From positions 1 to 14,666 of the forward strand of contig CALAQT010000256.1 of NCBI GenBank assembly GCA_937888775.1: a stretch of 14,666 nucleotides of DNA, written 5' to 3'. Positions 13,879 to 14,666 of the stretch are shown here, piece after piece (the stretch's first letter is position 1; each line of letters starts with the position of its first letter). This DNA is from an uncultured Actinomycetes bacterium. Lineage in GTDB: Bacteria > Actinomycetota > Thermoleophilia > Solirubrobacterales > Solirubrobacteraceae. The notes under the pieces were generated by a model. The model did no database searches and was not told where the DNA came from. It saw only the letters and a list, made by a program, of their open reading frames with translations. The position numbers and the translations under genes were made by a program.

Positions 13879-14523
13879 TCACGCCAGCACTTCCTTAAAC
13901 GCTTCGCGGCCGCGCTGACCAGCGATCACGATGCAGCGCTCAGCCAGCATCCACGTGACGGTCCCGCGGATCCATGGATGTCCGGCAAACGAGCCATACC
14001 GATCCCACACCGGCCCTTCAAGCGCAAGGGCCAGCTCATCACGACCGCGGCACCGCTCGACGTCAACGAGGTCCTGGCCCTCGAGGTGGCTGAGCGTGAC
14101 GGCGCCGGTTGCGCCCCCTCGGCCCGCGCGACCCGAAAACGGGACGACCGCGACCATCGCACCCCGACGCTGTAGGTCCTCCCACACGGCTTGGCGGGTT
14201 GCCAGCTCCCGCCGCCCAGCTCGCAGCCGAGCCGTATGTGGCTGGGAAGCCTCGCGTCCGGACGGAGTACAGCACGGCTCTTCAGACAACGCCTTGCAGG
14301 TTGGGCACGCCCGCTCCCGCCAGCCCCGCGCGATATGCAGCGCTTGCGCCTGACTCGGACGATTCGGAGACCCGTACGCGCTTTGTCTGCAGCGCACGCC
14401 AGGCGCCGCGCTGCATTGCGGGCACCACTGATCCAACCATGCGCGGCGATCACTCACGGCACCAACCGCCTCGGCGAACCGTGCTGCCATACCCGCGGAC
14501 GGGCCCTCGCGATCCTGGTGCAC
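13879..14523 (-). CDS. Double phage-type zinc-finger protein next to the tRNA
   Basis: The protein has 214 residues from GTG 14523; ATG 14490 would give 203. Two zinc-binding units follow each other. The first has C34-x2-C37 (CPQCSAAPGVRC, third Cys C45), with H63 later. The second has C73-x2-C76 (CPTCKALSEEPC, third Cys C84), with H96 later. The C-P-x-C-x-A-x-P-G-x-x-C style followed by an HxxR matches small zinc-binding domains often found in actinophages and mobile elements. The remaining 110 residues (WEDLQRRGAMVAVVPFSGRA and onward) are unassigned and end in an alpha-helical tail. It is likely a DNA-binding accessory protein of the integrated element. It is the gene nearest the tRNA 3' end, where an integrase often sits, but it shows no recombinase motif. 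Confidence 0.65.
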   Translation of the reverse strand: MHQDREGPSAGMAARFAEAVGAVSDRRAWLDQWCPQCSAAPGVRCRQSAYGSPNRPSQAQALHIARGWRERACPTCKALSEEPCCTPSGREASQPHTARLRAGRRELATRQAVWEDLQRRGAMVAVVPFSGRAGRGGATGAVTLSHLEGQDLVDVERCRGRDELALALEGPVWDRYGSFAGHPWIRGTVTWMLAERCIVIAGQRGREAFKEVLA

Positions 14524-14579
14524 CCTTCATGCACCCTAAGCCTCGCCCGCCACGGCCTTTCTCGCCCCGGTCACCTAAC

Positions 14580-14606
14580 GAAACCCTGCCGCTTTGCAGG
14601 GATTTC
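14580..14606 (-). terminator. Terminator-like hairpin after tRNA-Ile
   Basis: On the minus strand GAAATCCCTGC pairs with GCAGGGTTTC (one bulged base) around loop AAAGCG, just after the tRNA 3' end, and the second arm is followed by GTTAGG. It is the expected end of the tRNA transcript. The T-run is short, so a factor-dependent end or processing hairpin is possible. Confidence 0.55.
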
Positions 14607-14613
14607 AGCTTAG

Positions 14614-14666
14614 TGGGCGATCCAGGACTCGAACCTGGGACCTCTTCCTTATCAGAGAAGCGCTCT
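14614..14666 (-). tRNA. tRNA-Ile (GAU), partial at the window edge
   Basis: The 3' half of a tRNA is present. The acceptor strand ATCGCCC with discriminator A is at 14621-14614, and the T-arm CCAGG-TTCGAGT-CCTGG at 14638-14622 has the conserved TTCGA. The anticodon arm is at 14660-14644 with loop CTGATAA, so the anticodon is GAU, giving isoleucine. The D-arm start is cut by the window end. CCA is not encoded. Its 3' end points into the window, so the gene is a plausible attachment site for the element. The att claim is inference. Confidence 0.9.

Noticed and set aside
13551..13898. Plus-strand protein starting at 13551
   Set aside because: The frame would run through a strong terminator hairpin and its start lies in the stem-loop of the opposite gene.
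13879..14523. Tyrosine or serine integrase next to the tRNA
   Set aside because: No R-H-R-Y or serine-recombinase motif is present; the recognisable parts are two zinc fingers.

Overview
This is high-GC DNA, most likely from an actinobacterium of the class Thermoleophilia (Solirubrobacterales type). The clearest hint is the secreted protein at 7206-7676, whose N-terminus (LLALLVALGGTSYAA, then a PAGSVGTRQLRN-type segment) I know from that group, together with the large secreted protein at 7705-9789 and its Arg/Lys/His-rich block. The taxonomic call is an inference from protein style.

The window looks like an accessory region, probably the distal part of an integrated plasmid-like element. 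The right edge is a partial tRNA-Ile(GAU) gene on the minus strand (14614-14666) whose 3' end faces the window, a classic insertion point. Inward from it come a double phage-type zinc-finger protein (13879-14523), a short RNA-like unit with a strong terminator (13624-13700), a 508-residue protein with an N-terminal SEC-C zinc motif and a replication-initiator-like centre (11992-13518), a gene-poor stretch with palindromes (11424-11991), and a ParA-type ATPase overlapping a ribbon-helix-helix-like partner (10587-11381 and 10057-10611). These resemble a replication and partition module. No integrase or relaxase is visible here.

The middle (6284-9789) is a plus-strand run of three exported or membrane proteins. 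Divergent to it are an excisionase/MerR-type HTH protein and a coupled helical protein (5968-6216, 5540-5971). Further left is a minus-strand set: an ECF-like sigma factor (4358-4933), a small protein overlapping it by GTGA (4014-4361), and a protein with a MucR-like finger plus three treble-clef zinc ribbons (2791-3858). The sigma gene lies next to a roughly 220-bp mirrored region carrying the same two sequence boxes on both strands, each with a TTGACA. The other side of this mirror faces a small basic gene (5312-5543) that appears frameshifted.

The left part (264-2559) is a cassette of two plus-strand genes bounded by near-identical 107-108 bp direct repeats. The second gene encodes a protein with an RX4H motif (R119-H124) like HEPN ribonucleases. 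The first appears to be split by a +1 frameshift. This repeat-bounded pair is the best candidate for a new mobile, possibly defensive or toxin-like, system. The mirrored sigma-factor control region and the SEC-C/initiator protein are the next most interesting items.
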